A DNA stretch of 64,000 bases from Burkholderia pyrrocinia (GTDB taxonomy: Bacteria > Pseudomonadota > Gammaproteobacteria > Burkholderiales > Burkholderiaceae): NCBI RefSeq assembly GCF_018417535.1, contig NZ_CP070978.1:620001-684000 (forward strand). Reading direction: 5' to 3'. The position numbers and the translations under genes are program-made. Below are positions 8,673 to 17,790 of this stretch, in pieces (the first letter of the stretch is position 1; every line of letters starts with the position of its first letter). Under the pieces are notes generated by a model that was given only the letters and a program-made list of their open reading frames with translations, did no database searches and had not been told where the DNA came from.

Positions 8673-9146
8673 ATGCCTGAACCGGTTCTCGACCGCATCG
8701 ATCGCCACTTGCTTTCGATCCTGCAGGAGAACGGCCGCGCGTCGAACCTCGACCTGGCGAAGGCTGTCGGCCTGTCGCCCGCGCAGACATTGCGGCGCCA
8801 CCGGCGGCTGGAAGAGATCGGCGCGATCCGCCGCTACGAAACCCGGCTCTGCCCGGACACGCTCGGCTTCGGCGTCACCGCGTTCGTGCACGTGACGATG
8901 GAGCGCGGGCATATCCGCGACCTGTCGAAGTTCCAGAAACTGGTGTCCGATCTCGCGCAGATCCAGGAGTGTTTCTCGGTGACGGGCGATATCGACTATG
9001 TGCTGAAGGTCGTCGCACACGACCTGAAGGGGCTGTCGCGGTTCCTGCTCGAAACGCTGATGCGGATTCCCGGCGTGAGCGGCGTGCATTCGAGCGTGTG
9101 CCTCGACGAGATCAAGTGCACGAGTGCGATGCCGGTGGAAAGCTGA
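8673..9146 (+). CDS. Lrp/AsnC-family transcriptional regulator
   Basis: 157-aa regulator. An N-terminal HTH (LDRIDRHLLSILQENGRASN, then LDLAKAVGLSPAQTLRRHRR) is followed by a RAM ligand-binding domain (VTAFVHVTMERG, ECFSVTGDIDYVLKVVAHDL, SGVHSSVCLDEIK). GAGGAAAC precedes the ATG. These proteins form octamers that sense amino acids. Its position directly divergent from aroP makes an aromatic amino acid the likely signal, as with other AsnC-type regulators of tyrosine or phenylalanine catabolism. Confidence 0.88.
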   Translation: MPEPVLDRIDRHLLSILQENGRASNLDLAKAVGLSPAQTLRRHRRLEEIGAIRRYETRLCPDTLGFGVTAFVHVTMERGHIRDLSKFQKLVSDLAQIQECFSVTGDIDYVLKVVAHDLKGLSRFLLETLMRIPGVSGVHSSVCLDEIKCTSAMPVES

Positions 9147-9185
9147 TTTACCAGGGCGAACGCCCTGCACGTTCGGCAGTCGCCT

Positions 9186-10097
9186 TCAGCGCACCGCCTC
9201 GAACGCACTGATCAGCAGCGCCCCTGCCGCGATCACCGCGCAACCGGCCGCACGGCGCGGCGTCAGCCGCTCGCCGAGATACACGCGCGCAATCAGCGCC
9301 GCGAACACCACGCTCGTTTCGCGCAGCGCCGACACGGGGCCCATCGGCGCGCGATCCATCGCCCAGATCACGATGCCGTACGCAAGCGCCGCGAACACGC
9401 CGCCGCACGCAGCCTTCGCCGTCTCGCCGACATCCTGCGTCAGCCGCAGCGGCCCCGCGCGCAGCCGGTAATACGCGGCCATCATCGCGCCCGTCAACAC
9501 GAACATCCACGCGGTATAGCCGACCGTGCTGCCGCTTTCCCGCACGCCGATCCCGTCGACCACGCTGTAGGCCGCGATCGACGCGCCGGTCGCGAACGCG
9601 GTCGGCAACACCTGCGTCATCCGGTGCTTCGCGCCGCGCCCGCCCTCGAGCCCGATCGCCAGGATGCCCGCGCAGATCAGCACGAGCCCGCCTTGCGCAC
9701 CGGCGTTCAGGTGCTCGCCCGCGAACGCCGCCGCGCCGAGCGTGACGAGCAGCGGCGCGGTGCCGCGCGCAACCGGGTACGCGACGGTCAGGTCGCCGTG
9801 CTCGTAGGCGCGTACCAGCAGCAGCGTATAGACGACGTGAATCACGGCCGATGCAACGACACAGAGCCAGCTCATGGGCGTGACCGGCGCGGCGGCAGGC
9901 AGGAACAGCAGCGCGAACAGCCCGATCGCGATCTGCAGCACCGTGGCCGACCGCAGCCGGTCGCCGCTGCTGCGGACGAGCGCATTCCATGACGCATGCA
10001 GGAACGCCGCGCACAGAACGGCAAACAGAACGGGAATCGGCACGCTGAATACTCGCTGACGGTCGGCAACGCGAAATCGTCGCTGCGGGGGATCCAT
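9186..10097 (-). CDS. EamA-type (DMT superfamily) inner-membrane transporter
   Basis: About 303 aa with ten predicted membrane helices in two EamA repeats. The first begins VLFAVLCAAFLHASWNALVR, the second around TAFATGASIAAYSVVDGIG. The C-terminal repeat has PMGPVSALRETSVVFAALIA and YLGERLTPRRAAGCAVIAAG, the family hallmark. The substrate cannot be told; relatives export amino acids or metabolites. The ATG at 10097 gives an unusually basic leader, and a GTG at 10043 (VPIPVLFAVL) is a credible alternative start. The gene is convergent with the AsnC/Lrp gene. Confidence 0.8.
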   Translation of the reverse strand: MDPPQRRFRVADRQRVFSVPIPVLFAVLCAAFLHASWNALVRSSGDRLRSATVLQIAIGLFALLFLPAAAPVTPMSWLCVVASAVIHVVYTLLLVRAYEHGDLTVAYPVARGTAPLLVTLGAAAFAGEHLNAGAQGGLVLICAGILAIGLEGGRGAKHRMTQVLPTAFATGASIAAYSVVDGIGVRESGSTVGYTAWMFVLTGAMMAAYYRLRAGPLRLTQDVGETAKAACGGVFAALAYGIVIWAMDRAPMGPVSALRETSVVFAALIARVYLGERLTPRRAAGCAVIAAGALLISAFEAVR

Positions 10098-10446
10098 CGT
10101 ATGAATACGTCATCCGATTGTCAAAAACGGCGGCGCGCACTGCATCGCACACGAACCGGCCGACGGCACCCACTCGTCCGCCCCGCGCGGTATTCACGGC
10201 AACGGCCTGACGCGCCGCGAAATGTGTCGCCACGGTTGCATGCGGCCGGCCCCTTTCCGTTCTCTTTCGCACGGCCTTGCGCCGTAATGAAATCGATACC
10301 GCAGCGCAATCGTCGCGAAACCACCCCGTCCCCATATCTTCATACGCGACTGTTCCAATGCGCGTGCTCTCTCGCGAGCCACGCGCCGAACCGACACGGC
10401 GACGGGGCCGCTCTCCACCATCGAAGGCCTTACCTGGAGTTTCCCG
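10098..10446. other. Intergenic region upstream of the phosphoesterase
   Basis: 349 bp between the divergent EamA and phosphoesterase genes. Short open frames here have no family features. It presumably holds both promoters. The last 15 bases before the ATG contain CTGGAG as a ribosome site for the phosphoesterase. I see no convincing repeat or operator. Confidence 0.5.
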
Positions 10447-12120
10447 ATGTTCCGTCAAGCCTTGCTCGTCACCGCCTGCGCAGCCGCAGCGCTTGCGCTG
10501 TTCGCCTGCGGCGGCAGCGACGATCCGACGTCGACGCCCGCGGTGTCGTCGCAGGATGCGCTGCAGACCGCCACGCCGATCAAGCACGTCGTCGTGATCT
10601 ACGGTGAAAACATCTCGTTCGACCACTACTTCGGCACCTACCCGAACGCGACGAACCCGTCGGGCGAACCGGCGTTTACCGCGAAGGCCGGCACGCCGAC
10701 GCCGAATGGCCTGACGGGCACGCTGCTCTCCGCGAACCCGAACTTCACGAACACGGCCAACGGCACCGACGCGGCGAACCCGTTCCGCCTCGACCGCACG
10801 CAGGCCGCGACCGCCGACCAGAACCACGCGTACACGGCCGAGCAGCAGGCCGAGGACAACGGCCTCGCCGACCTGTTCCCGAAGTACACGGGCAAAGGCT
10901 CGTCCGGCGGCGCCGGCGCGTTCGGCACGAAGGGCCAGGTGATGGGCTACTTCGACGGCAACACCGTGACGGCGCTGTGGAACTATGCGCAGCGCTTCGC
11001 GATGAGCGACAACATGTACACGACGTCGTACGGCCCGTCGACGCCGGGCGCGCTGAACGTCGTGTCGGGGCAGACCAACGGGATGCAGATCGTGAAGACG
11101 TCGAAGCAGCCTTCGACGCTCGCAGCCAGCTCGTACTACATCAATGACGGCCAGGGCGGCTTCACGATGATCAACGACGTCGACCCCGGCAACGACGTGT
11201 GCTCGAGCACGACCGACCAGGCGTTGATGAGCGGCAAGAACATCGGCGACCTGCTGAACGGCGCGAAGATCACGTGGGGCGGCTTCATGGGCGGCTTCAA
11301 CCTGTCGACGACCAACGGCAACGGCACGACGGGCTGCAACCGCAGCACGGTCGCCACCGCCGTGAACGCCGCGACGGCCGACTACATCCCGCACCACAAC
11401 TGGTTCCAGTACTACGCGTCGACGTCGAACCCGCAGCACACGCGGCCGAGCTCGGTCGCCGCGATCGGTTCGAGCCTCGAAACCGACGGCAAAACCGCCG
11501 AACCCGCGAACCACCAGTACGACACGGACGATTTCTTCGCAGCCGTGAAGGCCGGCAACTTCCCGTCGGTCAGCTACCTGAAGGCACCGGCCGCGCAGGA
11601 CGCACACGCGGGCTATTCGGATCCGCTCGACGAGCAGGCGTTCGTGACGAAGGTCGTCAACTTCCTGCAGCAGCAGCCGGACTGGCAGAACACGGCCGTG
11701 ATCGTCACGTATGACGACTCGGACGGCTGGTACGACCACGTGTACACGGCGCCGACGCGTTCGTCGTCCGACCCGGTCGACCAGGTCAACGGCAGCGGCA
11801 AGTGCGGCACGGGCGGCACCACCGGCGTGAACGGCGCGACCGTGAACGGCCGCTGCGGCCCGGGCGTGCGCATCCCGCTGATCGTGATCTCGCCGTATGC
11901 GAAGCAGAACTACGTCGACCACACGATGATCGACCAGGCGTCCGTCGTGCGCTTCATCGAGGACAACTGGCTCGGCGGCCAGCGCATCGGCGGCGGTTCG
12001 TTCGATGCGACGGCGGGCGACCTGCGCAGCCTGTTCGACTTCACGTCGAAGCCGAACACGACGCCGCTGTACCTCGACCCGACGCTCGGCACGGCATTGA
12101 GCGCGGCACCGTCGATCTGA
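10447..12120 (+). CDS. Lipoprotein acid phosphatase/phosphoesterase (AcpA/phospholipase C superfamily)
   Basis: 557-aa exported enzyme. The signal sequence ends in a lipobox (ALALFACGG; Cys at residue 21), so it is probably lipid-anchored. The phosphoesterase domain opens with IKHVVVIYGENISFDHYFGT, the AcpA/PlcC active-site motif, where Glu and Asn bind the catalytic metals. The metal-binding segments SYLKAPAAQDAHAGYSDPLD, VIVTYDDSDGWYDHV and VRIPLIVISPYAKQNYVDHT follow in the usual order. It should release phosphate from organic esters outside the cytoplasm, though phospholipase activity cannot be excluded. Another member of the superfamily lies at the right edge of the window. Confidence 0.87.
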   Translation: MFRQALLVTACAAAALALFACGGSDDPTSTPAVSSQDALQTATPIKHVVVIYGENISFDHYFGTYPNATNPSGEPAFTAKAGTPTPNGLTGTLLSANPNFTNTANGTDAANPFRLDRTQAATADQNHAYTAEQQAEDNGLADLFPKYTGKGSSGGAGAFGTKGQVMGYFDGNTVTALWNYAQRFAMSDNMYTTSYGPSTPGALNVVSGQTNGMQIVKTSKQPSTLAASSYYINDGQGGFTMINDVDPGNDVCSSTTDQALMSGKNIGDLLNGAKITWGGFMGGFNLSTTNGNGTTGCNRSTVATAVNAATADYIPHHNWFQYYASTSNPQHTRPSSVAAIGSSLETDGKTAEPANHQYDTDDFFAAVKAGNFPSVSYLKAPAAQDAHAGYSDPLDEQAFVTKVVNFLQQQPDWQNTAVIVTYDDSDGWYDHVYTAPTRSSSDPVDQVNGSGKCGTGGTTGVNGATVNGRCGPGVRIPLIVISPYAKQNYVDHTMIDQASVVRFIEDNWLGGQRIGGGSFDATAGDLRSLFDFTSKPNTTPLYLDPTLGTALSAAPSI

Positions 12121-12139
12121 CCGGCATCCGTTGACCGCA

Positions 12140-12162
12140 GGCCGGCGCGTGACGCGCCGGCC
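12140..12162 (+). terminator. Possible terminator hairpin after the phosphoesterase
   Basis: Perfect 10-bp stem ggccggcgcg / cgcgccggcc with a 3-base loop, 19 bp after the stop codon. The following gtttccattt is only a weak T tract, so termination may be partial and the peroxidase downstream could receive read-through. Confidence 0.5.
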
Positions 12163-12213
12163 GTTTCCATTTAATGCGCCGCTTCGTGCGGCGCCCGATT
12201 TCCGACCGACAGC

Positions 12214-13635
12214 ATGACAGCTCGCCCCGCGTTCCCGTCTCCCGACGCCTCCGGCACCCCCGCGCCGCGCGCCCCTTCCCGCCGGTTACGCCGCGCGGCG
12301 TTCGTGCTCGGCGCGGCCGTGCTCGGCTATGGCGCGTTCGCGATCGCGTTCCCCGCGCAGGTGCCGGCGGCGCTCGGCACCGTCGTCGCCGACTGGACGG
12401 GCGCGAATCCGCATCCGGTCGTGCTGCAGCGTCCGGCCGCGCAGCCGCTGTCGGCGGTTGCGCAGCTCGGGCGCGCGCTGTTCGTCGATCCGTCGCTGTC
12501 CGCGTCGGGCAAGCAGTCGTGCGCGTCGTGCCACAGCCCCGATCATGCGTACGGCCCGCCGAACGCGCTCGACGTGCAGCCGGGCGGCCTCGCGATGACG
12601 CAGCAGGGGTATCGCCCGCCGCCGTCGCTGATGTACCTGTACCGTCAACCGAATTTCAGCATCGGCCCCGATGCCGGTGAAAACGACGCCGCACCGAGTG
12701 TCGCGCAGCAGGCCGCGTCGGCGGCCGGCGTCGTCAAGGCGCAGAAGGTGGCTGGCACGTCGGCCGCGCCCCAGCTCGTGCCGCAGGGCGGGATGTTCTG
12801 GGACGGCCGCGCCGATACGCTGCAGCAGCAGGCGTTCGGCCCGCTGCTGAATCCGGTCGAGATGGCGAACGCGAGCATCGACGACGTCGCGCACAAGCTC
12901 GCGCAGTCGCCGCACCGCGCGCAGTTCGAGCAACTGTTCGGCACGCGCGTGTTCGACAGCCCGCAGCTCGCGGTATCGGAGGCGATGTTCGCGATCGCGC
13001 GGTATCAGGTCGAGGATCCGTCGTTCCATCCGTACAGCAGCAAGTACGACCGCTGGCTCGAAGGCCGCGCGCGCCTGTCGCAGGCCGAGCTGCGCGGGCT
13101 GCGCCTGTTCAACGATCCGGACAAGGCGAATTGCGCGGGCTGCCACTTGTCGAAGCCCGGCAAGGACGGGCTGCCGCCGATGTTTACCGACTACCAGTAC
13201 GAGGCGCTCGGCGCGCCGCGCAACAAGCAACTGGCGCAGAACCGCAACGCGGCGTTCTACGACCTCGGCGTGTGCGGGCCGTTCCGCGACGACCTGAAGG
13301 ACCAGACGCAGTATTGCGGGATGTTCCTCACGCCGACGCTGCGCAATTCGGCGACGCGTCATGTGTTCTTCCACAACGGCGTGTTCCATACGCTCGACCA
13401 GGTAATGGCGTTCTACAACGAGCGCAGCATCTCGCCGCAGAAGTTCTATTCGCGCGGCGCGGACGGCAAGGTCGACGAGTACGACGATATTCCGCCGAGG
13501 TATCGCGCGAACGTCGACGTGACCGACGCTCCGTTCGATCGCAAGCCGGGCGACAAACCCGCGATGACGGCGCAGGATATCAAGGATATCGAAGCGTTTC
13601 TCGGCACGTTGACTGACGAGCCGGCGCAGCATTGA
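12214..13635 (+). CDS. Di-haem cytochrome c peroxidase (CCP/MauG family)
   Basis: 473-aa periplasmic protein anchored by one N-terminal membrane helix (AAFVLGAAVLGYGAFAIAF). It has two haem c sites, CASCH near residue 108 and CAGCH near residue 306, in the order and spacing of bacterial di-haem peroxidases. MFWDGRADTLQQQAFGPLLN lies between them, and the C-terminal domain ends FLTPTLRNSATRHVFFHNGV with the distal Met/His region. It would reduce hydrogen peroxide with electrons from small cytochromes, or act on another substrate like MauG. It follows the phosphoesterase by 93 bp on the same strand. Confidence 0.88.
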   Translation: MTARPAFPSPDASGTPAPRAPSRRLRRAAFVLGAAVLGYGAFAIAFPAQVPAALGTVVADWTGANPHPVVLQRPAAQPLSAVAQLGRALFVDPSLSASGKQSCASCHSPDHAYGPPNALDVQPGGLAMTQQGYRPPPSLMYLYRQPNFSIGPDAGENDAAPSVAQQAASAAGVVKAQKVAGTSAAPQLVPQGGMFWDGRADTLQQQAFGPLLNPVEMANASIDDVAHKLAQSPHRAQFEQLFGTRVFDSPQLAVSEAMFAIARYQVEDPSFHPYSSKYDRWLEGRARLSQAELRGLRLFNDPDKANCAGCHLSKPGKDGLPPMFTDYQYEALGAPRNKQLAQNRNAAFYDLGVCGPFRDDLKDQTQYCGMFLTPTLRNSATRHVFFHNGVFHTLDQVMAFYNERSISPQKFYSRGADGKVDEYDDIPPRYRANVDVTDAPFDRKPGDKPAMTAQDIKDIEAFLGTLTDEPAQH

Positions 13636-13704
13636 GCGCGGGTTGACCGGCGCGTGCGGGTGTGGCGGCTGGAGCGCGCGCGTCGCGCTCCGTTCCTGAT
13701 CGGG

Positions 13705-14157
13705 TTACCGCGGCTTCTTTCCGCTCTCTGACCGATAGGTGCCGTTCGGCCGCAATACGAGCTTTCGCGCCGCGGTGTCCAGCGCCTTTCCGTGGTAAAG
13801 ATCCATGCACTTCAGGAAGTCGAACTTCACGTCCTTGACGTCGGATTCGACGACCGGATTCCGGTAATCGCGCGCGAGATAAGCGGCAACCAGCGACTGA
13901 ACGACGTCCGGCGCACGCTCCATGTCGTAGTAAGTCCAGTCGCGCAACGCGCTGGTGCTGCTGCCGATATCCTTGCTCGCGCCGGGCGCCTGCTTGTAAG
14001 CGGTCGCCAGGCACTCCGCGAGCACCATGTCCTTGAAGTTCTGGATGTAAGTCCGCGAACCGGCCGCCGGTGACGCTTGCGCTGCATCCTTCGCCGAAAC
14101 CACCGAGGGATGCAGCGCGACGCACGCCAGCACGGCCGCGATCCAGGCTCCCTTCAT
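13705..14157 (-). CDS. Tai4-family T6SS amidase immunity protein (orphan)
   Basis: 150-aa exported protein with a clear signal peptide (MKGAWIAAVLACVALHPSVV, cleavage after SA). The mature part matches Tai4 immunity proteins: TYIQNFKDMVLAECLATAY, ALRDWTYYDMERAPDV, then KFDFLKCMDLYHGKALDTAA. Tai4 proteins sit in the periplasm and block the peptidoglycan amidase Tae4 delivered by type VI secretion. No Tae4 gene (NlpC/P60-like with conserved Cys/His) is next to it, so it looks like an orphan that protects against neighbours' effectors. Two conserved cysteines could form a disulfide. Confidence 0.75.
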   Translation of the reverse strand: MKGAWIAAVLACVALHPSVVSAKDAAQASPAAGSRTYIQNFKDMVLAECLATAYKQAPGASKDIGSSTSALRDWTYYDMERAPDVVQSLVAAYLARDYRNPVVESDVKDVKFDFLKCMDLYHGKALDTAARKLVLRPNGTYRSESGKKPR

Positions 14158-14359
14158 GACAGACTCCAGAAATTCGCACGATCCGTACGATACCGTGCGC
14201 CCGGTTCATTGAAATAGCAGTGGTCATAGCACGTATTGCCGTTGAATCGTGAGCCTATCGGCGACGCTCAATGAAAAACACGTCGCAGGCCGGCATTCGT
14301 GGGGGAAGGCGCGCACGCAAAAACAGGCATCCGGTCCGCAACGTGCGACGCCTGACGGG

Positions 14360-14707
14360 TCACAACTCCCAGCGTCCGCGCTCCATCGCCTGTTCCATCA
14401 TTCCGAGCGTCAGTGACCGGCCGCCCAATGTCTCGCGCGCGTCGTTGCTGAACGGGGATTTGACGACCGCCGCAAGGAACGAACCGATGCCGAGTTTCGC
14501 GGACGGGTAGTAATAGTGGATGTCGAACGCAGAGAGGTCGACGTCAAACGTCACGGCCCATTGCCTGACGAGTTCGTCGATGTCATTCGGCTCCAGGTCG
14601 AGATCGTGATAGAGGTCCGTGTCCCGCGTCAGTTCGATTCGATCGACCGGAAGCCTGCCGATATCGGTCGCAATAAACGCTTCGAGACTCTTCCATGCGT
14701 CAGCCAT
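14360..14707 (-). CDS. DUF1493 family protein
   Basis: 115-aa acidic protein of the DUF1493 family, which resembles acyl carrier proteins (DLYHDLDLEPNDIDELVRQW corresponds to the ACP helix II region, but the modified Ser is replaced). A hydrophobic C-terminal half follows with HYYYPSAKLGIGSFLAAVV. It overlaps the upstream STM2901-like gene by 8 nt, so the two are translationally coupled. In enterobacteria DUF1493 and STM2901-type genes also occur together on accessory islands. The function is unproven; an immunity or chaperone role is only a suggestion. Confidence 0.72.
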   Translation of the reverse strand: MADAWKSLEAFIATDIGRLPVDRIELTRDTDLYHDLDLEPNDIDELVRQWAVTFDVDLSAFDIHYYYPSAKLGIGSFLAAVVKSPFSNDARETLGGRSLTLGMMEQAMERGRWEL

Positions 14708-15137
14708 ACAGACGATCCTCGGGCTTCACCATGCTGTTGTAGGTGATAACCGTGCGATAAGTGATCAGCGATACATCCGTTGCCAAGAGTACCCAACCTG
14801 CTCCTGGAATCGCGCGCCCAACGAATGCGCCGATATTCCGCGTGAACTTGATGCGCAACATGATAAGACTCGTGAACGATGTAACGGTAGGCAAAATCCG
14901 ATGCTTCAGCTCGTACGGCAGCAAGCGACGGGAAACGACAGACGCGATGGAGGTGCCCTTGACGGCGTTCGCAAACTTCCCGCGCGTCGGGATAAAGCGC
15001 TGGCCCAGCAACACCATCGCGATACCGACTGCATCATTTACCCCCACCTGCTTGCCAGTCTCTTCGATGAAGACCAGGAAGAGCAACGCTTCGCGGCTCA
15101 AGCCGTCATGAATGCCGTACTTGTACGAATGTGCCAT
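14700..15137 (-). CDS. STM2901-like membrane-associated protein
   Basis: 145-aa protein with an N-terminal soluble part (MAHSYKYGIHDGLSREALLF), a basic middle and a C-terminal hydrophobic glycine-containing hairpin (NIGAFVGRAIPGAGWVLLAT, then DVSLITYRTVITYNSM). It resembles the STM2901 family found next to DUF1493 genes in Salmonella and Burkholderia. The hydrophobic hairpin suggests membrane insertion, which would suit a pore-forming or membrane-anchored effector, but no activity is known. Base composition is lower in GC than the flanking genes, hinting at an accessory origin with its DUF1493 partner. Confidence 0.6.
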   Translation of the reverse strand: MAHSYKYGIHDGLSREALLFLVFIEETGKQVGVNDAVGIAMVLLGQRFIPTRGKFANAVKGTSIASVVSRRLLPYELKHRILPTVTSFTSLIMLRIKFTRNIGAFVGRAIPGAGWVLLATDVSLITYRTVITYNSMVKPEDRLYG

Positions 15138-15436
15138 TTTCTCTCAGATAGTTTGAATTCGAACGAGCGGGCAAGGCTATCGCGAACGACGCAGGGAGGA
15201 CAACAGGCTCATCGGGTCGGGAGTCGATACGGGAATGCGTTCGGGCGCAATTGATCGATCTCGTGCCGTTCCTTTGCAGCGACTCCCGGCTTGCACTTCC
15301 GATCGTTCAGCTTCGTCGTTCCGTGCGAGTCCCCACAGCGACGGCATGCATCAAAACGAATGCGGATCGTTAATTTTCGGTGACTTGCTGGCGATGAATG
15401 CGCCGGCGATACCCGGCCTTTGACCGCCCGTGCGCG
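15138..15436. other. Intergenic region between the STM2901-like and ClC genes
   Basis: 299 bp. Short open frames here show no family features. The half nearest 15138 must hold the promoter of the DUF1493/STM2901 pair (minus strand) and the other half the 3-prime end of the ClC transcript. No clear terminator hairpin was found. Confidence 0.4.
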
Positions 15437-16771
15437 TTAGCGCGTCGCTGCCGAGTGTTCGCCCACCATCGCAATCGCCTTCGCTCGCCGCTCGGCCTGC
15501 CGCTGCGCAAACCGGTACGCAACAAGCGACCCGGCCACGGCGAGCAGCATCGGCACGAGGCTGTCGTGATTCGCGCGCGTGAATTCGAGCAGCAGCACGA
15601 CCGCCGTGATCGGCATCTGCATCGACGCCGCGAGAAACGCGGTCGCACCGATCAGCGCACACCCGCCGATCGACGCGCCCGGCCAGACGAGGCTCCACAG
15701 CCCGCCGAACACGATGCCGAGCAGCGCGCCGTTCGCGAGGCCCGGCGTCAGCAGGCCGCCCTCCGCGCCGGCCCGCAGGCTGCCCGCCTCGATCAGCACC
15801 TTCAGCACGAGCAGCGTTGCCGCGAGGCCGAACGTCAGCGTGCCGTCGAAGCCGAGCGACGCCGGCCCCTTGCCGTTGCCGAGCAGTTGCGGAAACCGCA
15901 TCGCAAGCACGCCGATCACCGCGAAGTTGACGAGCGCAAGCACGGGCAACCGCCAGTCTTTCGGCGCGTTCGCTCGCGCACGGGTCGTGAGCCGCACGAA
16001 GCCGTACGCGGCGAAGCCGAACAGCGGCCCGCAGACGATCGACCACGCGACGAGCGGCGCGCTCAGCGCAAACGCCGGCACCGTGTACTGGTGTTCGTTG
16101 CCGAGGCCGATCCACGCGACCGCCGCCGCGATCGCGGACGTCACGACCGCCACGACCAGCGCACGCAGTTCGAACGTGCCGAGCAGCACTTCGAGTACGA
16201 AGATCGCGCCGCCGAGCGGCACGTTGTAGACGGCGGCAAGCCCGGCACCGGCACCGCACGCGACCATCAGCCGGCAGTCGTCGGGCGTGAGCCCCGCGGC
16301 ATGCGCGAGCCGCCCGGCGAGCAGCGAACCGATCTCGCGCGGCGCGACTTCGCGGCCGAGCGGCGAGCCGAGTGCGACGGTGACGATCTGCAGCAGCGCG
16401 TGAATCGTCGTGCTGACGAACGGCATCCGCGGATCGGCCGCGCGCACCGCACGGCGGATGCTGACGAGCGGCCGGCCGTACCGGTAAAGCGCCCACCAGC
16501 CGCCGCCGGCGACGATCCCGCAGAAGACGAGCACCGCGAACCGGCGCAGCGGATCGGCATCGGTCACGCCGGTGAGAAAACTCTCGGTGCCGATCACGTG
16601 CGCGACGCTGTAGCCGTACGCGACGTGCTGGATCGCGTGCAGCAGCAGCGCGAGCAGCGTGCCGCCGAGCCCCGCGCCGACGCCGGTCAGGATCGTGACG
16701 GCGGCCATGCGCACGAACGGGCTGGCCGGCGGCGACGAGGATGCGGGAACGGACGGGAGATCGAGGCGCAT
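15437..16771 (-). CDS. ClC-family chloride channel/antiporter
   Basis: 444-aa membrane protein with about ten to twelve hydrophobic segments in ClC order. Recognisable parts are VALGSPLGREVAPREIGSLL (position of the GREGP gate motif), GAGAGLAAVYNVPLGGAIF and AGAEGGLLTPGLANGALLG (position of the GGIFxP anion site). The canonical GREGP is GREVAPRE, so the gating glutamate may be kept but its surroundings differ, and the first GSGIP motif is not recognisable. It probably moves chloride or another anion such as fluoride. It is a single gene without an obvious operon. Confidence 0.82.
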   Translation of the reverse strand: MRLDLPSVPASSSPPASPFVRMAAVTILTGVGAGLGGTLLALLLHAIQHVAYGYSVAHVIGTESFLTGVTDADPLRRFAVLVFCGIVAGGGWWALYRYGRPLVSIRRAVRAADPRMPFVSTTIHALLQIVTVALGSPLGREVAPREIGSLLAGRLAHAAGLTPDDCRLMVACGAGAGLAAVYNVPLGGAIFVLEVLLGTFELRALVVAVVTSAIAAAVAWIGLGNEHQYTVPAFALSAPLVAWSIVCGPLFGFAAYGFVRLTTRARANAPKDWRLPVLALVNFAVIGVLAMRFPQLLGNGKGPASLGFDGTLTFGLAATLLVLKVLIEAGSLRAGAEGGLLTPGLANGALLGIVFGGLWSLVWPGASIGGCALIGATAFLAASMQMPITAVVLLLEFTRANHDSLVPMLLAVAGSLVAYRFAQRQAERRAKAIAMVGEHSAATR

Positions 16772-17019
16772 GAGGTTGGCGAACGGGGATCGAAAAGACG
16801 GCGCGCAACACGCGCGCCGTCGTCAGGACCGCATCGTAGGCCTGCGTCTCTCATGAGACAAACGTATTTTTCGAATCGACTCATGCATTTCATGAATGCC
16901 CGAACACGGGCGGCATGTAACCGCCTTCCGGATCGATCCGATCGATCCGGATCCGTGATGCGCGCCGGTTTGCGCCGCATGTATGGATGAAAAGCAGCGA
17001 TGCGCGCACGCGCCGCGGA

Positions 17020-17481
17020 TCAGGACCAGCCTTCGAACTCAAGGCCGGTTTCGGCCGCCGCTTGTTCGGGCGTCACGTCGCGCACGTGCTGGCCGAACGT
17101 CCACACGTGCTGTTCCGGATCGCGCGCGCGATAGGTGCGGTCGCCGTAGAACTGGTCGGCCGGTTCCTGCAGGATTTCCGCGCCGGCCTGTCGCGCGTGT
17201 TCGCAATGGGCGTCGAGGCCGTCGGCAAGCTGCACGTGCACGCTTTGCGTGTTCCTGCCGCCGATCTCCTGCGGGCTCGCGACGAAATCGGCCCAGTGTC
17301 CGCCGATCATCACGACGCCGCCGCGATGCGTGAGTTCGGCATGCGTGACCTGCCCGTCGGGCGTACGGACGACGATGCCGCGCGCGAAGCCGAACGCGCG
17401 CTCCAGCCATTCGAGCGCGGTGCGCGGATCGCGGTAGTACACGGCGACGCTGATAGGCGGATGGCGGTCGGGCTGGCGCAT
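17020..17481 (-). CDS. VOC-superfamily (glyoxalase/PhnB-like) protein
   Basis: 153-aa protein with two beta-alpha-beta-beta-beta units: PISVAVYYRDPRTALEWLER, then AELTHRGGVVMIGG, then SVHVQLADGLDAHCEHARQA and FYGDRTYRARDPEQHVWTFG. The last segment carries the usual C-terminal metal-ligand region (RDPEQHVWTF). The subgroup resembles PhnB/bleomycin-resistance-like proteins of unknown substrate. It stands alone. Confidence 0.8.
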   Translation of the reverse strand: MRQPDRHPPISVAVYYRDPRTALEWLERAFGFARGIVVRTPDGQVTHAELTHRGGVVMIGGHWADFVASPQEIGGRNTQSVHVQLADGLDAHCEHARQAGAEILQEPADQFYGDRTYRARDPEQHVWTFGQHVRDVTPEQAAAETGLEFEGWS

Positions 17482-17790
17482 CGTGTGTCTCCGGTCGTGG
17501 GCACGAGCGACTCATTCTCCGCGCGTCGACCGTACCGATCAACCGCCGCAGCCGGCGCCGCGCATGTTGCAACGGCGCGACATCCGAGCCGCGCCGGGCG
17601 CAGGCAGCGTGCCGGTCATCACGCATGAACGACCCGCCTCGGCCGCGCACGGCGCGTCGTGTCAGTTTTGTGAAGGACTCTTGCCGGATCCGGAAAGGTG
17701 CGCTCGCGGCCCTGGCGGCCTTGCGCGCGCCGTGCATTCCTATACTTGCGCCGAACTTTTGTTTCCAGTCCCACACGCAGGAGCCTCACC
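17482..17790. other. Intergenic region upstream of the porin gene
   Basis: 309 bp with no supportable gene. A tatact hexamer at 17741-17746 is a candidate -10 for the porin transcript, with a 45-base leader. CAGGAG ahead of the porin ATG is the ribosome site. The rest is GC-rich with no clear operator. Confidence 0.4.

Noticed and set aside
9148..11922. A 924-codon minus-strand frame across the EamA and phosphoesterase genes
   Set aside because: Covers two genes with clear motifs in other frames; no family features of its own.
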